Assembly: GCA_015832175.1 (NCBI GenBank)
Contig: WJXW01000014.1
Location: 930,001 to 994,000, forward strand
Reading direction: 5' to 3'
Source: Paraphaeosphaeria minitans
Lineage: Eukaryota > Ascomycota > Dothideomycetes > Pleosporales > Didymosphaeriaceae
DNA: 64,000 nt
Shown here piece by piece: positions 35,517 to 50,205 of this stretch. A program made the position numbers and the translations under genes. Positions within the stretch are counted from its first letter, which is position 1. Each line of letters starts with the position of its first letter. The notes beneath the pieces were generated by a model that worked only from the letters and a program-made list of their open reading frames with translations, made no database searches and was not told the DNA's origin.

Positions 35517-37950
35517 TCATACCCAATAGTTGTTGTCACCAGGCAGGTTTCCAGGCCATATTTGCTCCTGTAGAAGAGCATCCCAGTCTTCAAAGATATT
35601 ACCAGTTGTCTGGAAAGCAGATCTTTGGCCAAAGTTGGCAGGGGACGTGGCTGGAGGTTGTGGGGCAGCGTTCGCCGGATATTCTTCAGCTGACGCCTGC
35701 ATGGCGTGCTCTCCCAGATGAGTGCCAACTGGTATATGGAGCCGCAGCTCCTTCTTCATGCGAGCTTTTGTGACTGTTTTCTCAAGTAAAGTCTCAAGCA
35801 TTCCAGGCTCCATAGGTCGCTGAGTGGTGTCCTCGGGGAAAAGCTGGTCTAGAACAGACCAAGCCGCGCTTGTATCCTCTACGCTAAGTTGCTGGTCGGA
35901 GGAGAGAGCTATCGCTAAAAACGAACAGGAATACACGTCGCGGACTCGCCGGGTATACCAGTTATAAGGTGAGTTTGAGTATTGATGCAGTAAACGGGCA
36001 CAGCGAGATGCTAGATGCAGAGCATCGTGGAAGGTGCTATTTCGGTCAGCCGAGCTGTCTTTGGTGGCACCGTCCAGGAAAGCATTTAAAGCGGTTTGTG
36101 AGAGCCGGGTAGAGACTTGCCTGAGAATTTTCGAATGCCCGTACTGGCTTGTGGCAGACATTTCTTCCCGTTGGGTCATACTGCCCATAATCTTGATCTT
36201 CAGTAGATTTATTTGACAGATCTCGCTCACCAGGTACTGTAGTGGGTCCGAGTTATCGTAATTATCCCAGTTATATCGTGCCGAGAGCCTCGCCTGTAGT
36301 TCGTTGGCCCATAGCATTCTGTCCGTCCTGCCCGAGAAGGGAATGGCTCGCTTTGCTATTGGCGATGTAGAGCTTGTTCGGAATGGACGATCTCGGGGAT
36401 TATATCGAAGGCACAGGAGAAGCTGCTGTTGACGCGCTGTTTCCGCCTCTACAATCAGCAGGGCCATAGGCGAAAATGGAAACGCGTGCTCTTGAAAGTC
36501 TTCCACCTCCTGAAACCTTGTGAGGTCCATTTCGGAGTCTTGGTTAGCCGACCTGCTATGGATATCAAGCTCGGTTAAGTTTTGGTCGGCAATGCTGAGC
36601 GGAAGAGAAATGTCGAAGGTGTCCGGGTTGATTGCAGGTTCGCGGCAGAGCTGTTCAGCTAGTCGCGAGTCCAGAATACAGATCTGAGCCCATAATCTAC
36701 GACGTGTCTCGATCTCTACAGGACCGAGGCCGAATGTAGAGGGATCCCGATGGACACCCAAAGACTGAGCCATATGTATTGTCGTGCCAAGCTGCAGCCA
36801 TTGCCGTTGAGGGTTTACAGTACCAAGTTCGACGGACTGGTTACGTCCATTAGTACGGGGGCAGCGAATGGTTCTGCTAGATCACTCACCAGGTACAGTA
36901 CCATAGCTTGCAATAGTTCCATTGAGGCCGCCTGTACAAAGCTTTCGTCCATAATGTTTAGCCTCGAGGTCAACTCCCTTCTCAGTGATGACCATAAAAC
37001 AACCGCGTTAAAACTTTGAGAATGGTCCGAAGGATTTGGTCCATGTATTATTGAGATGATGGAAGCATAGTACACTGTGCAGAGTAGCGTGGCGAACGCT
37101 CGATCAAAACTCGTATTTGACTGCTTGTCACCACTCAGATTTGGTCCCTGAATGGTGGGTATAGTAGAGCCCGTAAACGGTGAGATTTGCTGTGCGGAGT
37201 AATGAGGATCTTGGACGTATGCACCTGTATATGCAGCACCTACTGGCATATGCATCTGTGATCGTCTTCTTTGTCTGAAAATGCTGCCCTTCTCCTGCAA
37301 TGACGGCCAATGCAGTACTCGGACGATAGGGTCGACCCGGTGACTGAACGTTTCGAGCAAGATCTCATGTAACTGGTCGTCGATCATACGTAGCGTCTCT
37401 TCCGTTGCTGAACCGATAGATTCCTCAATAAGCACTTCAGGAGCCGCTTGGTTCCCTGTAGGTTCGAACGGCAACATCTAAAGACCATTAGTGGAGGCGC
37501 CCTCCGACGATCACACGCACAAACCTCTCCTGCAGCGACGGCCCATGAGTAAGGACTCAGGTATCCCGGAGTCCTTCCATCCACCAACTTTCCTGAGTTT
37601 GCGGAGAACCGGTTCGTTCCGATCTCAATCGGAGGAGGTGAATACGATGGTTCCCGTGAAGGCGATCTGCTATCGACTTCTCTCGAGAGGCGAGCTACCT
37701 CTTCTTCCAGTTTCGTGAGTTGGCTCCGCTCCACCGGTTCTCGGCTTCCCGGTCTTGATGTAGTTGACGCACCAGATGAACTCGTTTGTTGAACTGGCTG
37801 GCAAAGAGCACCGACTTTGATGCAATTTGAGCAGGCTGGTTGTGCGCGGTCACATTTTACTCGTCTTGCTCTGCATCTCGCACATGCCAGTACGTGTCTT
37901 CGACGAGTTATGGTGGGGGCATCGCGTCGGCCGTCGTATCTGGACGCCAT
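35517..37950 (-). CDS. Zn2Cys6 transcription factor with fungal-specific (MHR) domain
   Basis: Three exons, 37950-37525, 37477-36890 and 36836-35517, with introns of 47 nt (GTTTGT..CTTTAG) and 53 nt (GTGAGT..AACCAG), give 777 residues. The binuclear zinc cluster is at C23, C26, C33, C40, C43 and C50 (CX2CX6CX6CX2CX6C). A short coiled coil LTKLEEEVARLSREVD follows at about residue 80. The fungal-specific regulatory domain includes QLGTTIHMAQSLGVHRD and IETRRRLWAQICILDSRLAE. The C-terminus is Gln/Pro-rich with acidic-hydrophobic patches that could be an activation region. It acts in the nucleus. Its nearest neighbour on the same strand is the P450, which it might control. That is inference only. 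Confidence 0.92.
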
Positions 37951-39309
37951 TTCGAGGCCGTGATCGTAATCGTCACTGTGTGGTTGACTGTATTGAGGAT
38001 GTAGAACAGTCCTGGAGAAAGCGATCTAGCGTGAGCAAAAACGAGTGAACACCTTGTTCGTGCGAATCTACGGAGGGGATTGTGGGTTCATGTACGGAGA
38101 GTAGGCATGCAATAGATGATCGGTGAACTGTTCTCATGCGAATAGGAAGCAAGGTCCCTTGTTCACGTGACAAGCGAAGCGCCAGGCTAAGAAGCTAAGT
38201 TACGCCCGGCAGCACCCTATTTTAGGTCAGCCATCGAATCAAGCATACAGCCTTGCGGCATACAGCAAAGCTCCCTGTAATCTAGAATGTTATGCGAAAT
38301 AGGGTGAGCACATACCACGTAGTGTAAGATAGGTAGGGAAGCCTCGGTTCAGTCTCACCTCATCCCAGGCCTCCGATGGTAGTCTGATTCTCGAAAGCGT
38401 ACCGTAGGCGAAGATGGTACTTACCTATAATACCAGACTCCATTCTGCAGACCAGACTTATACAGCTGCGTCATAGTCGTCCACTTTACTGATGGGATAC
38501 GGCACACGAACATGGACTCGGGGGCGTCGGAAGGCTCAGACGGTCGGATCCGGATCGTCCTCACACGGTGGGTTTGTACACGGCTGTCTCCCGGCATTGC
38601 TATGTGCAGGGTTTCTCGGACCCCACGGCGATGTACCTAGAGGCCACTAGAGCGGCCGCAGAAGACGCTACCGCAAATTACACCTAGGCCCGTCGGGCGA
38701 TGGTGCCAGCATTCGACGGCAAAGTGGATGGAGCCTCGCATCCCCTCGCTTCAAGATGACCGTCTCGTCTGACAAATTGTGCACCTACTCGGGCAATAGA
38801 GCGCTAGTGCATAGCTGCTCCGTCTGGATATAGCGGCCAGTGCAGATTCGATTGCCGCACACGTAGGTAGTCGAGGAAGTAACCGGGAAAGCTTGGCCCT
38901 GTTATGGTACCAGCGGGATTTGCAGTTGTATGGTGCCCTGGAATGTTCCTTGGAGCGTGGTTGAAACGCCCGTGGAAGGGGTAGGCGGGTCAGGCTGAAT
39001 TCGGGACAGGATGGACAGAAAACACAGGCAATGTCATGGTGATGGCGGAGAGCGGGGCGTAAACCGCAGCATCGATTACCTATGGATGTCCGGGCGCTTG
39101 TCCGCTCGACGTTGCCATGTCGATGCTGCGCCGGCGGAGTTGATGAGGTGTGATTAAGGTTAAGGTTAGGTGGTGAGGATGTAGGTAGGTCTTCCACGAC
39201 GGATGGTCGTTCGGGGCCGGCGTGCAAGATGCAGTGCAGTGGGTAGGTACCTAGGGCTAGTAGGTAGGTAGGTATGCTGCATGGCGGCTGCCTGTGTGGT
39301 CTGCGGAGG

Positions 39310-39416
39310 TGGGTAGATAGGTAGGTAAGTAGGTAGGTAAGTAGGTAGGTAGGTAAGTAGGTAGGTAGGTAAGTAGGTAGGTAGGTAAGTAGGTAGGTAG
39401 GTAGGTACCGTAGGTA
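39310..39416. repeat. (TAGG)n microsatellite, interrupted
   Basis: About 107 bp of GTAGGTAGGTAAG-type units, mostly TAGG tetramers with regular TAAG variants. Smaller TAGG runs lie just upstream at 39259-39275. Confidence 0.95.
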
Positions 39417-39437
39417 GCCATTATGCACTTTGAGCAC

Positions 39438-39470
39438 TGTCGTGTCGTGTCGTGTCGTGTCGTGTCGTCG
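39438..39470. repeat. (TGTCG)n pentanucleotide repeat
   Basis: Six perfect TGTCG units plus a partial one. Confidence 0.95.
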
Positions 39471-39715
39471 CGCTCGCCGTGCCCTAACCCAGACATCTCT
39501 TCGCACATTCACAGTGGTGCATTTCCCGCTGTTGTGCTGGCGTGATGCGCCTATGAAATGCAATGGCATGTTCCGTATCGACCGCGTCGCGTCAGTGGCC
39601 GGGAGTAGAAGGTGCGCTCCAACGCGTGCCTTCTCCACTCGCGAGACGCGTCGCATTCACTTCCACGATCCGTAGGTAACGGCATCCAGGACAGTCCTGC
39701 TCACACCACACGACT

Positions 39716-39780
39716 TCTTTTGCGAGAGCCTTTCCTTTCTTTTGCGAGAGACTTTCTTTCCCTTTGCGAGAGCCTCTTCT
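39716..39780. repeat. Tandem repeat of about 24 bp, three copies
   Basis: Three imperfect copies of a unit containing TTTTGCGAGAG followed by a pyrimidine stretch. Confidence 0.85.
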
Positions 39781-39994
39781 CTTAGTTCCAACGTATCCTG
39801 GCCCCCCGACACTAGCATGCCGACCCACACCCTGCTGCTACAGTCTTACCTAGGTAAGCGACACAAGATTTAGCCTTGCGCCCCACAACGGCTCCAGCTC
39901 GCCCATCTCTAACTCAGTGCCACGGGCAGCGCACTCTGTGGTCTTGACTCGCCTCTGTGCGAAGCCATGCTACTTCAGTAGCTTGCTGCCGCCC

Positions 39995-40030
39995 AAGGTA
40001 CGCCCCAAGGTACGCCCCAAGGTACGCCCA
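39995..40030. repeat. 12-bp tandem repeat, three copies
   Basis: AAGGTACGCCCC repeated three times, the last copy with one change. Confidence 0.95.
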
Positions 40031-40959
40031 ACGGCCAGAGAGCGGCACCATGGGCGACGGGGCCGCGACGAGCCGCACGCCAAAAATGGCTGCGGGACCC
40101 CACCACAGTCGCAAGCTCGAATCAGCCTACCCTCAGTGGCTGCCTCGCCCACAATAGCGGCCCCTTCCTTTTAGGACGGACCTCGAGTACTCACAATATC
40201 GTGTGCACACTTGCGGGGCAACATGTAGGATTGCATTCGGGAACCCCCTCCACGCTTCGGAATCGGCAGGGCCGCACGGGGCCAGCGATCCGCCATCAGA
40301 TCGGGACAATGGCTGGACGCTGGAGATGCTGCCAAGTATCCACCACCTACTGGATCCCGATGTCATTCGCATGGATCCTCAGGCTCCCAGTGCCCCTGCA
40401 TTTGCATTTGCACGTTGCACCACCCATGAGCTTGCAGTTAAATGCAGCCTGCTCCTCGGCCGGGATCGACGCCGCAACCTCTGTCTGATGAGTCCACGTT
40501 CCTGCCATTTCGTCACCGTTACCGTTCTGTCGGAGCGCTCATCTGGCCAGTACCTACACGAGCCAGGCTACGAGCCGCCTCCCAAAACAGTGCAGTACAG
40601 CTCTTTTCCGAAGCATATAGGTAGCTGAATGCCACCCCATCCGTCCAAAACAAACGAGCGGAAATTGGCGCTGGGACAGAAGGTCACCAAACTTTGCAGG
40701 GAAATCGAGTCCGCCCTGCGTTTACTTCTATCTATTCCAGAATTACCGACTCGAACACGTGGACACTGTTAATGCTATACGCGGCGCGGGAAGTGGAAGC
40801 GTGGAACTGGAATTGGCAGGTGCCAAGAGACCGTCTCTATCAAGCAGTATGTATCTAGTACTCACATGCATACTCCGCTCTCCAGAACCACACTTCTAGG
40901 CCACTTTTGGAAGCAGATGCGAACCAAAATAACAGCCGAAAAACCTTAGGCAAGGATAC

Positions 40960-42156
40960 CTATGCTTGGAGAGCGGCAACGAAGGCTCTGCCTTCATTCC
41001 CTTGCGACACTTTCGCAAAAGATACCCCGGCCGCGTCTCCCTGCTGCGCGACATAGCGCTGCACAACTTTGAGCCACATTGCTTTCTCTGCCCTGCTCGC
41101 ACCCCTTCCCTCCCAAACCCAAACGGTCTTTCCTGCATCCAACAGGAATACATCATTTCCATCCAGATCGTCCATCTCGATTCCATTTCCCTCTTTGGCC
41201 AGGCTGAATGAGAGTTGGCCTTCAGAGTCGCTTAGCCGGAACAACTTCTTCGTCTCACGTGCCGTCGCGCTAGACACTGGCCTTGGAGATTTGAACCTGG
41301 TCTCCAGTAGGGTGATATCGCCGCCGCCCAGGTAATCTACCACTACTTTGGAACGCGACTCGGCTTGACTCAGGACCTCCACTTCGACATGCTTCGCGAT
41401 AGTCATGTCGTTGACCACTTGTGCCGCCTTCAATTTTTCCATCGGTGCACAGTTCTTGCCCTGCCACACAAAGATCTTGTCACCCTTGTCGAGAACAAAA
41501 ACGTCGTCCTCGTCCAGGTTTTGCCATGTGGGCTCTACCTCGTGAACGAGGATGGAATCGCGGCCCGCGCCAGCACTTGGGTGCTTGAAAATACGCAGCA
41601 GCATGTTGGTGTGTTCCGGCTCTTCATTGGTCTCGACGTGTGTAAAACCAGAGCTTACCCCTCCCCGCAAGATCTTCAGACGCGGGAATAACGCGGAAAA
41701 CGCATCCGAAGGTGCCGATTGTAGCTCTCGATGTTGGGTGGCCGTTCCGTGGAGAAACTCATCCAGCTCGACTGTTTTGTACGCTGCTGTGCCAGCCTCA
41801 TCTTGACTGGTATGGCTTCCTAACCAAAAGAAAATAACATGCACCATCTCACTCTCGTCTTCATTGCCGCCCTGTTCGCCTGCGGCTCTCTTTATCCGAT
41901 CACTCTTCAGGACGATGTAGGAGTCGCCTTCATGAAACGCGCCATACTGTTCTTGAGGCAAAGGCACGACCTCGAAAGCTTCGATGCGCCAAATGAACAG
42001 GCCTGGTTCGCGTCCAATGATGCCATTGTTCCAGGCTGGCTCTGTAGAAGCGGACTGGTGTTTAACCTTGTGATCGAGATCCGAGTTGATCAGTGCAACG
42101 TTAGAATCGCGCCAGTCATACTTTTCCAAATGGACGAGACCTTCGTGGGGTGGCAT
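40960..42156 (-). CDS. Severin/fragmin-like gelsolin-repeat actin-binding protein
   Basis: A single exon of 398 residues. It starts MPPHEGLVHLEKYDWRDSNV, the usual start of fungal severin homologues. Three gelsolin-like repeats are visible: about residues 45-160 (PGLFIWRIEAFEVVP, GDSYIVLKSD, HVIFFWLGSHTSQDEAGTAA), 175-275 (LLRIFKH, DVFVLDKGDKIFVWQGKNC) and 290-395 (KKLFRLSDSEG, DVFLLDAGKTVWVWEGRGAS). The GDSYIVL and D-x-FVLD strands and the WxG turns are family marks. Three repeats match severin rather than six-repeat gelsolin. The protein is expected to sever or cap actin filaments under calcium control in the cytoplasm. No intron is needed. Confidence 0.93.
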   Translation of the reverse strand: MPPHEGLVHLEKYDWRDSNVALINSDLDHKVKHQSASTEPAWNNGIIGREPGLFIWRIEAFEVVPLPQEQYGAFHEGDSYIVLKSDRIKRAAGEQGGNEDESEMVHVIFFWLGSHTSQDEAGTAAYKTVELDEFLHGTATQHRELQSAPSDAFSALFPRLKILRGGVSSGFTHVETNEEPEHTNMLLRIFKHPSAGAGRDSILVHEVEPTWQNLDEDDVFVLDKGDKIFVWQGKNCAPMEKLKAAQVVNDMTIAKHVEVEVLSQAESRSKVVVDYLGGGDITLLETRFKSPRPVSSATARETKKLFRLSDSEGQLSFSLAKEGNGIEMDDLDGNDVFLLDAGKTVWVWEGRGASRAEKAMWLKVVQRYVAQQGDAAGVSFAKVSQGNEGRAFVAALQA

Positions 42157-44957
42157 GGAGGGCTTCGATCAAGGGAGTGTATAGGAATTGTCGCCACAGC
42201 CGTTTATTCTCAGGAGAAGCAAGTCCCGGAAAAGCCTTGTAAGGAGTAGTGTCGATGGGAAGGTGTTGAGGTTGTTGTTGTGAGGTACGGAGCTGGAGCA
42301 GGGTTCCAAGCTTCGGCGGGGAATTTCCGCACCTAGGTAGGTAGGTAGGTACTTGAAACGCGGGGCGTTTTCGAGGCTGTTTCATTCAACGTCATCTTTC
42401 ACCAAACATCGCTGACACCACGAGGCAGCCTACACATGACAATGCACCAGCTTTCCATTTCCTGTCGAGATCAAAGCTTATACTGGACCCCGTCCGCAGG
42501 ACCGCAAGGACAGTATTCACGCGGAGCCTTAACGTATGCGGTTCTACCAGGCGCTAGGCCACCACTACCTCTTCCAGCTGCAACAACATTCTGCTTGAAC
42601 GATATTGTTTGGGAGGAACATGCGCCTCCAAATCATTATCATCATCATCATGGATTACAACGAAATTTTTTGGGCTGCACCGAGTAGCACGTACACGCGA
42701 CCTCACCATTCAGACGGCAAGCAGCAAAGTCGTAGGCCACCAGGCTGACCCATCCTCAGTCACGTGGTCTATACTTTGTACGAGGACATGCAGGATGGAG
42801 CTCTTGTCAGACATGAGGAGTGGATATATCATGGTAGGTATAATCTCCTTCGTTGGACGGCCATCCGATAGCTCCAGTCCCTTCGCGATTCTAGGCGGAC
42901 GGATACGAAGTAGGTGAGAGTGTATTACTACTGACCAATCACACATGTAAGGTCTAAACTCGGGTCATCACGCAGTGTACCACATATACCCGGTGAGTTC
43001 TCTATTGATCCAACTGCCAGACAACTTTTAGAAGATCACGCTGGTTAGCATCACTCTGATCATGATTGAATTACCTCAACCCGTTTTATTGCCACTCAGG
43101 CTTGGCTCCGTGCAATCAAGATTATTCTCAGCTAAACCATGCTACTACATCGTCGTTTCTGTGCGACTGACGTGTCTAAGCACACAAAGAATCTCTGCAT
43201 ACGTAGATCGACTCCTCGCGCCTACAAGATCTTTTGCATCAGGTCAAGCGTACGCAATATCAGGGATTTCCGAGTCAACAAAACTGGTCGATTCAATCGG
43301 TACACGACCTGTGCAGTTCCCAAGGTACGCAGATTTTCCCAAGCCTGCAATCCTTCCCAACCAATCCCCCCCCCTCCCCTTCACTCGCACGAGTATTCCA
43401 CTCAAACGCAACATCCCCGCGTGGACCTTCTGCCCCGGCGAATCTGCCTACACCACCCCCCCTCGTCAAGCCCGTTTGGGTCGCCCACGGGCATCATGGG
43501 ATTACGCAACGTTGTCGGTAAAAGGGTAACTGCACCCTTTTCACCCACCATGCCGGGCACGTACCCCGTGTCACGGCTAGCCCATGCAGTCTGTCCTATC
43601 TCGTGCACATGGTCATCATCGCCATGCAACGCTATGCGTGCTCGCTTAAGGCGGTGCAAGATGTCGCATCCTGAGGACCCGCAGCCACTCGCGATCCGAT
43701 CGACAGCGTGGCAGAGTATCGCATGGCATGGCATGTCATGGCATAGATGGCTTACATGCAGCCACGACCTGCTTCCACTACCGTTCCAAACGGGCATTTT
43801 GAAATGACCGCCATGGGCGTTCGGAGGCGGCTGTGTGTTCACGCGCTGCCCGTTGGGACTCCGAGTGTGCCTTATGCAGGTCTGAATCATACCTATGTCA
43901 GCTCCATGTCTGAGCTTGGGTCTGAGCTTGGGGCTCCTCTTCCGCAGCCCTACGCATGCTGTCGAGGCGGAAGTTGCCGGTGCGTGCAGCGGACCTTGGG
44001 GTCGCTTGGTCTGCGAAATGCAGGGTCGTGTCGGGGATGGAGGATGGCCGGCAGTGGAGTGTCGGCGACCTAAGTGTGGATGCGAGTGGCCCGCGTACCT
44101 AGTAGGTCATGCTACCTAGGTATGCGTACGCTATTTGCGGACTAGACTAGCATATGATTGCTGAAAGGAGTTGTTGTTGCTGGTAGAGAGCGACTTTGTC
44201 ACGGTTTAGGAGTACGTCTTGCGAGAAAGCTCGGGTACATCCCGATATGGAACGGTCTGTGAGCCTTGGTATCGCTCACGATCTTGCCATGAAAACGTTG
44301 TTAGCCAACCAGCAGCGCTCGTCTAGCTGCATCAATAGGATCGAAGGAGTCATGCGCTTTGCTGACAACCAACATTCTCGAGGAGACTCTGCGCGGACAT
44401 TGAACGGATAGGTACGGGGGCTTTGCACCTACCCAATATAGTCGAAGATTATACGTAAGCCGCGAACCACCAGTGGTGTTGATGGCGCATCACAACAGGG
44501 CCATTGACACCGCTATGAGAAGAGCATGCGGACTTGGTCGTGACGTCCAAAGGAACACGAAGTTGTCGCAGGAGGCATAGACATTGAGTCTGCCGTAGTA
44601 TAGATCTTAATCTTGAGCACTAATCCATTATGAGCAGGGAATTATGTCCTCATGTAATTACATTTTGTCCCGTGTTGGAAGAGTAGTAGGTACGACCCGA
44701 CTAATACCTTTAAAGAACGCCGATGTAAGACATATTTTATCTGTCCATCCATTTCACTATATCCTCATATTCAGTTCTGCAACACTTGGCGTAGGGTACG
44801 GGTACGGTAGTAAAGTGAAGTTATTCGAGGCTCAAATAGGAAGGTTGGTCCTGTACAGTGATTGGTCAGATCCGCCTTTAAGTGGGTATCACGTGGATAT
44901 CACACAACTTGGATAACATCAGGTCTTCCAAACAGCCTATCAAGATATTGTACCTAC
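42157..44957. other. 2.8-kb intergenic region, no supported gene
   Basis: Contains a short TAGG run at 42333-42352, an ATCATC run near 42636 and GCATG(T)-type repeats near 43723-43746. Open frames at 43062-43890 lie in overlapping frames on both strands without conserved features. Confidence 0.5.
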
Positions 44958-46100
44958 CTACCCTCGCAAAGGCAATATGTGCTGTGCCAAGCAGTTCTGC
45001 CTGCACAGCGGACACTCGGGTTTCTCCCTCGCCCAGTCGCTAATACACGTCCAGCAAAACACATGCCCACACGTCGTGACACTAGGATCCTTCATCCCCT
45101 CCAAGCACAGCGTGCACTTCCTGTTATTCTCCCCTATCCAGGCCATTGTCTCATCATCGTTCAACTCGTACCGCGGCCCATCCGCAACCGGCGTGTTCGT
45201 CCACTTCTGCAGCTCCGTCGGCGACGCCGCCTGCCCCGTCGACGCCTCGAACAGCAGCGCGTTGTTGGCGCTGTACGCGTTGGGGTCGAGCGAGACTTCC
45301 GCGCCGCCGCCGACCATGGCCGAGGTGCCCATGCCGGTGCCCAGCGCGCTCGTCTGCAGCGCATCGCGGGACACGGTGTTCTGGAGGTGGAGGTATGCCT
45401 GGACGGCCATTTGGAGGATGAGCAGCACGCCGAGGACTTCGTAGCCCATGCGCTGGTCGCTTTCCTGCACGTGGCGCGTGAAGATGTAGCGGAGGTTCCA
45501 TATCCGCTTGGAGAGGTGGTAGTAGCTGCCCGCGAAGTAGAAGGTTGCCAGGGAGAGAGCGTAGACGGGGGACGGGGAGGTGATGGTGTCGAGGTTCTGG
45601 AGGATGTAGTTCTGCACGCGGGCGGCGAGGGGTGTGGACATGGGCTTCGAGCTCCCGCTTTCGTGGGCGTGCTGTTGTGCTTTTGCGCGCTGTCGGCCGT
45701 AGTTCTTTAGGTTTGCTTCTAGCTTTGCGCGGATCCTCTTGCGGAAGGCTGGCAGTATCCTCCCTAGCACATAGGGTCCCAGCACGCAGCTCAGGATGTA
45801 GGCGGCTCTTCTCGCCAGATCCGGTAGTCTCCCGCTCTCCCCCTCCACCTGTATGATATCGCAGTACTCCTCGCCCAGCGTCCGGTTCCCAATCAGCGTT
45901 GTGAGGCCGAGGTACATGAGCTCTCCGAATACGCGTGTTTCGGACGTGTATGTGTGCGCATATCGCGCGCCTTTGACTTTGCGGAGGAGCGAAGTGAGCT
46001 GTTCAAGGAGCACGGCGCTGAAGTAGGCGTCTTTCTGGTGCGAGCGAATAACATCGGGCGAGGTCGCGAACGGGTATACGAATCGTGGTGCGGTAGACAT
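44958..46100 (-). CDS. PEX10: Peroxisomal E3 ubiquitin ligase Pex10
   Basis: A single exon of 380 residues. The N-terminal domain (FVYPFATSPDVIRSHQKDAY) and the central membrane region (YLGLTTLIGNRTLGEEYCDI, SCVLGPYVLGRI, VYALSLATFYFAGSYYHL, VLGVLLILQMAVQAYLHL) match the peroxin family. A C3HC4 RING finger at residues 329-366 (CTLC ... CGHVFCWTC ... CPLC) ends the protein, with the tail QNCLAQHILPLRG. Pex10 forms a ligase complex with Pex2 and Pex12 in the peroxisomal membrane and ubiquitinates the import receptor Pex5. All zinc ligands are present. The linker before the RING has a Gly/Ala/Ser-rich insertion. Confidence 0.95.
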   Translation of the reverse strand: MSTAPRFVYPFATSPDVIRSHQKDAYFSAVLLEQLTSLLRKVKGARYAHTYTSETRVFGELMYLGLTTLIGNRTLGEEYCDIIQVEGESGRLPDLARRAAYILSCVLGPYVLGRILPAFRKRIRAKLEANLKNYGRQRAKAQQHAHESGSSKPMSTPLAARVQNYILQNLDTITSPSPVYALSLATFYFAGSYYHLSKRIWNLRYIFTRHVQESDQRMGYEVLGVLLILQMAVQAYLHLQNTVSRDALQTSALGTGMGTSAMVGGGAEVSLDPNAYSANNALLFEASTGQAASPTELQKWTNTPVADGPRYELNDDETMAWIGENNRKCTLCLEGMKDPSVTTCGHVFCWTCISDWAREKPECPLCRQNCLAQHILPLRG

Positions 46101-49001
<2,901 letters not shown>

Positions 49002-49964
49002 TCAACCCCGTAGCAAAACGCACAAGTCCTTGACATCCTCCCCCGCCACTTTCTTCATCGCTCTCCAACCACGGTACAAGTCCATCGCCACTGGCCACGG
49101 CTGTCCCACAGACCCTGTATACCGCTTCTGCGAAGCACCAACGAATCTAATCTCGCCGCAAAAGGGTGAGGGCGACGATCTTGTGAGAGAGAGACGACGA
49201 TAGGACGATGGTGCGGTCCAGCCACATGGCGAAGGCGTTCCAGGCTTTCCGCAGCAGCAACAGCAATGATGCTCAAAGGCAGCTTCCAGGATGCTGATGA
49301 CGGTAAAAACGTCGCTCTTCGGACGGAACGCCATGGGAGGATCTGGATCTTCCTCGTTAGCATCGATGGCGTCGTGCTCGGGCGTATCTTCAGCACTCAA
49401 TATGCCCTCGGAGATCATCAAGCGATGAATGTAGTGGTTGAATGGCGCGCATCGCAGACTGGGTATAGCGACCATCCATAGGAGTCCATACAGTGGCCGG
49501 AATGGTCGCCACCCTGGTGGGAACCCCTGGCACGTGATTACAGTGGCATCTGCGGTTGCGAGGTTTTCGTTGTTGAGTGCAATCTCAAGCAGTACTTCAT
49601 GCATGAGACCAGGATCTCTCATCCACACGTTGGCGTTGCGGACAAGCTTGAATTGGGCGATGCCAATGCTCTCGATCCAGCCGCGTAGAGCATCCATGAG
49701 GTTTTGATAAATCCCCAAATTCGCGGTGTAATAAGACGATTTAAGATCAAACTTGTTGGACCCGTAGTATATCGGCACTGTTTCGGCGCGTATTGCTCGG
49801 CACACTCGCGTGATGGGCGGCGCGCGTGGGCGTAGCGGACCGGACATGTTGCAGTCGATGATATGATTAGTGCTGATGACCTGTTTATAGGTTATGTTTC
49901 GAAGTTCAGCTGGGAATGTAAACTCCTCCTGTAAGCCTTTCGGTGGATCCTGTTTGAAAAACAT
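49002..49964 (-). CDS. F-box/2EXR-like hypothetical protein
   Basis: A single exon of 320 residues. Near the N-terminus, FPAELRNITYKQVI followed by PPITRVCRAIRAETVPIYYG and SNKFDL matches the very common fungal pattern LPxELRNxIYxxVL...LxxxCRxIRxExxPxxYGxNxF, found in F-box-like or 2EXR proteins. A Cys-rich run HHCCCCCG occurs about residues 240-250. The C-terminus ends DVKDLCVLLRG. Such genes are numerous and poorly characterised in Pleosporales. A role in substrate recruitment is only a guess. Start codon ATG 49964 is the first in frame. Confidence 0.7.
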   Translation of the reverse strand: MFFKQDPPKGLQEEFTFPAELRNITYKQVISTNHIIDCNMSGPLRPRAPPITRVCRAIRAETVPIYYGSNKFDLKSSYYTANLGIYQNLMDALRGWIESIGIAQFKLVRNANVWMRDPGLMHEVLLEIALNNENLATADATVITCQGFPPGWRPFRPLYGLLWMVAIPSLRCAPFNHYIHRLMISEGILSAEDTPEHDAIDANEEDPDPPMAFRPKSDVFTVISILEAAFEHHCCCCCGKPGTPSPCGWTAPSSYRRLSLTRSSPSPFCGEIRFVGASQKRYTGSVGQPWPVAMDLYRGWRAMKKVAGEDVKDLCVLLRG

Positions 49965-49994
49965 ACAGACACTATCGCGTAGAGGAGTATGTTC

Positions 49995-50043
49995 TGGGTC
50001 TACGTTTCTGATCTACGTTTCTGATCTACGTTTCTGATCTACC
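49995..50043. repeat. 13-bp tandem repeat, three copies
   Basis: CTACGTTTCTGAT repeated three times, plus a partial unit, just upstream of the F-box-like gene start. Confidence 0.9.
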
Positions 50044-50205
50044 GCTCAAGGCGAAGTGTTCTTATATAGTGTATCCGTACTTGTATGCTGAAGAGTTTGC
50101 GAAGAAAGCGAGTCACGGGTCTTCAAACAATCGAAGACACATGTTGGAGAATGGGGGGCAGTTGCAGTATAGGGGTTCCTAAGATGCGTCCAAGCATGCG
50201 CTGAC

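Larger units (their letters stand above)
37951..40959. other. 3-kb gene-poor region with several simple repeats
   Basis: No gene supported. Arrays at 39310-39416, 39438-39470, 39716-39780 and 39995-40030 are listed separately. The 301-codon minus-strand frame across 38751-39656 exists mainly because TAGG arrays have no stops in some frames. Confidence 0.6.

Noticed and set aside
38751..39656. 301-codon minus-strand frame
   Set aside because: It is held open by the TAGG and TGTCG arrays and contains no conserved or biased coding sequence outside them.
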